From the NCBI GenBank assembly GCA_002692065.1, contig NZJX01000017.1, forward strand, positions 2,562 through 66,561: a stretch of DNA of 64,000 bases, in the 5' to 3' direction. The notes below the pieces were generated by a model. It had not been told where the DNA came from and searched no databases. It was given only the letters and a program-made list of their open reading frames with translations. The position numbers and the translations under genes were made by a program. Position 1 is the first letter of the stretch, and every line of letters starts with the position of its first letter. Origin of the DNA: Flavobacteriales bacterium. Lineage in GTDB: Bacteria; Bacteroidota; Bacteroidia; Flavobacteriales; UBA7430. Positions 63,449 through 64,000 of the stretch are shown here, one piece after another.

Positions 63449-64000
63449 CTTCAGTAACTTGTTCTTGTAATTCTATATTTAATTCTTTATTTAACTCTAT
63501 CAAATCTAATTTATTTCCCACATTAATGGTACTATATTTTTTCAACCCTGTACCAGCAGGAATTTTATGTCCAACAATAACATTCTCTTTTAGTCCTTCT
63601 AAATTATCAATCTTTCCATTGACAGCAGCTTCATTAAGGACTTTAGTTGTTTCTTGGAAAGATGCAGCAGATAAAAAACTTTTTGTTTGAAGAGAAGCTC
63701 TGGTTATTCCCTGAAGTATTGAAGTAGACGTAGCAGGAATTGCATCTCTAGACTCAATTAATTTCAGATCTTTTCTTTTAAGTAGTGAATTTTCATCTCT
63801 TAATTTTCTTAGAGGAACTATCTGACCTGTTTTTAGATTTTCAGAATCACCTTGATCAATGATATACATTTTTCCATATATTTTTTCATTTTCTTCATTG
63901 AAATCATTTTTATGAATAAGATTGCCCTCTAAAAATTTGGTATCTCCAGCATCATTAATTTGAACTTTTCTCATCATTTGTCTTACTACAACTTCAAAAT
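63432..64000 (-). CDS. rpoC: DNA-directed RNA polymerase subunit beta', C-terminal end
   Basis: Only the last ~188 codons are in the window; the frame is open to base 64000 ([14 protein letters not shown] at the edge). [60 protein letters not shown] and [20 protein letters not shown] are the conserved jaw/switch and C-terminal segments of beta'. The remainder lies to the right. DUF3467 follows it. Confidence 0.97.
   Translation of the reverse strand, partial: FEVVVRQMMRKVQINDAGDTKFLEGNLIHKNDFNEENEKIYGKMYIIDQGDSENLKTGQIVPLRKLRDENSLLKRKDLKLIESRDAIPATSTSILQGITRASLQTKSFLSAASFQETTKVLNEAAVNGKIDNLEGLKENVIVGHKIPAGTGLKKYSTINVGNKLDLIELNKELNIELQEQVTEDDNYE

Overview
The window looks like a chromosomal segment of an uncultured, probably marine member of the Bacteroidota, most likely order Flavobacteriales. 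The DNA is strongly AT-rich and genes are packed with 2 to 23 nt overlaps. Many genes are preceded by the Bacteroidota promoter element TAnnTTTG, sometimes with TTTG about 19 to 22 nt upstream. Type IX secretion (T9SS) C-terminal sorting domains, an rpoC to DUF3467 gene pair, archaeal-type ProS, and lipid A genes (lpxK, an lpxH-like gene) agree with this. No rRNA gene, CRISPR array, transposase or replication origin was seen.

Left edge (1-2870): a truncated cupredoxin/fasciclin secreted protein, a thioredoxin-fold lipoprotein bracketed by two 31-bp near-identical direct repeats, a scar joining the 5' end of a type I restriction methylase gene (hsdM) to the 3' end of a NERD-domain gene, and tRNA-Asn. 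This is a small accessory islet next to a tRNA.

Centre-left (2948-24668): one third of the window is a single 7057-codon gene for a secreted, Cys/Asp/Asn-rich protein. It has about 170 copies of a GCTDP..NYNP..N.DDGSC-type repeat, an SprB-like module and a T9SS sorting domain. Seven bases upstream on the same strand lies a small secreted-protein gene, frameshifted in an A11 run, whose domain resembles the N-terminal and internal non-repeat domains of the giant. The two appear to form an operon, which is the best candidate here for an undescribed surface system.

Centre and right (24862-61471): mostly housekeeping genes. They run in order: WD40 protein-mnmA; htpG; a membrane protein-DUF3822-rsmD-coaD; a NUDIX gene divergent from pyrE; birA; the operon rsfS-ftsH-LUD-cdsA-psd; the opposing envelope-polysaccharide operon wecB-deacetylase-acetyltransferase-membrane protein-HAD (the HAD gene frameshifted); tRNA-Glu-rpsT; proS; a Trp/Asn/Gly-repeat secreted protein with a FadL-type porin; a zinc-ribbon protein and a Nif3-like protein; lpxK-LVIVD protein-gatB-lpxH; lipA with a 41-residue lipoprotein upstream; ung, rmuC, rlmB; a bacterial nitric oxide synthase oxygenase; a DUF1573 protein; an aminotransferase; and nth.

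Right edge (61483-64000): a frame-broken gene encoding a secreted L-domain/DUF3105 protein that carries two copies of the giant protein's repeat, then DUF3467 and the 3' end of rpoC. Three genes (24128-24668, 38470-39176, 61483-63099) are broken by small indels, mostly in homopolymers. This could be real decay, slippage-tolerant expression or read/assembly error.
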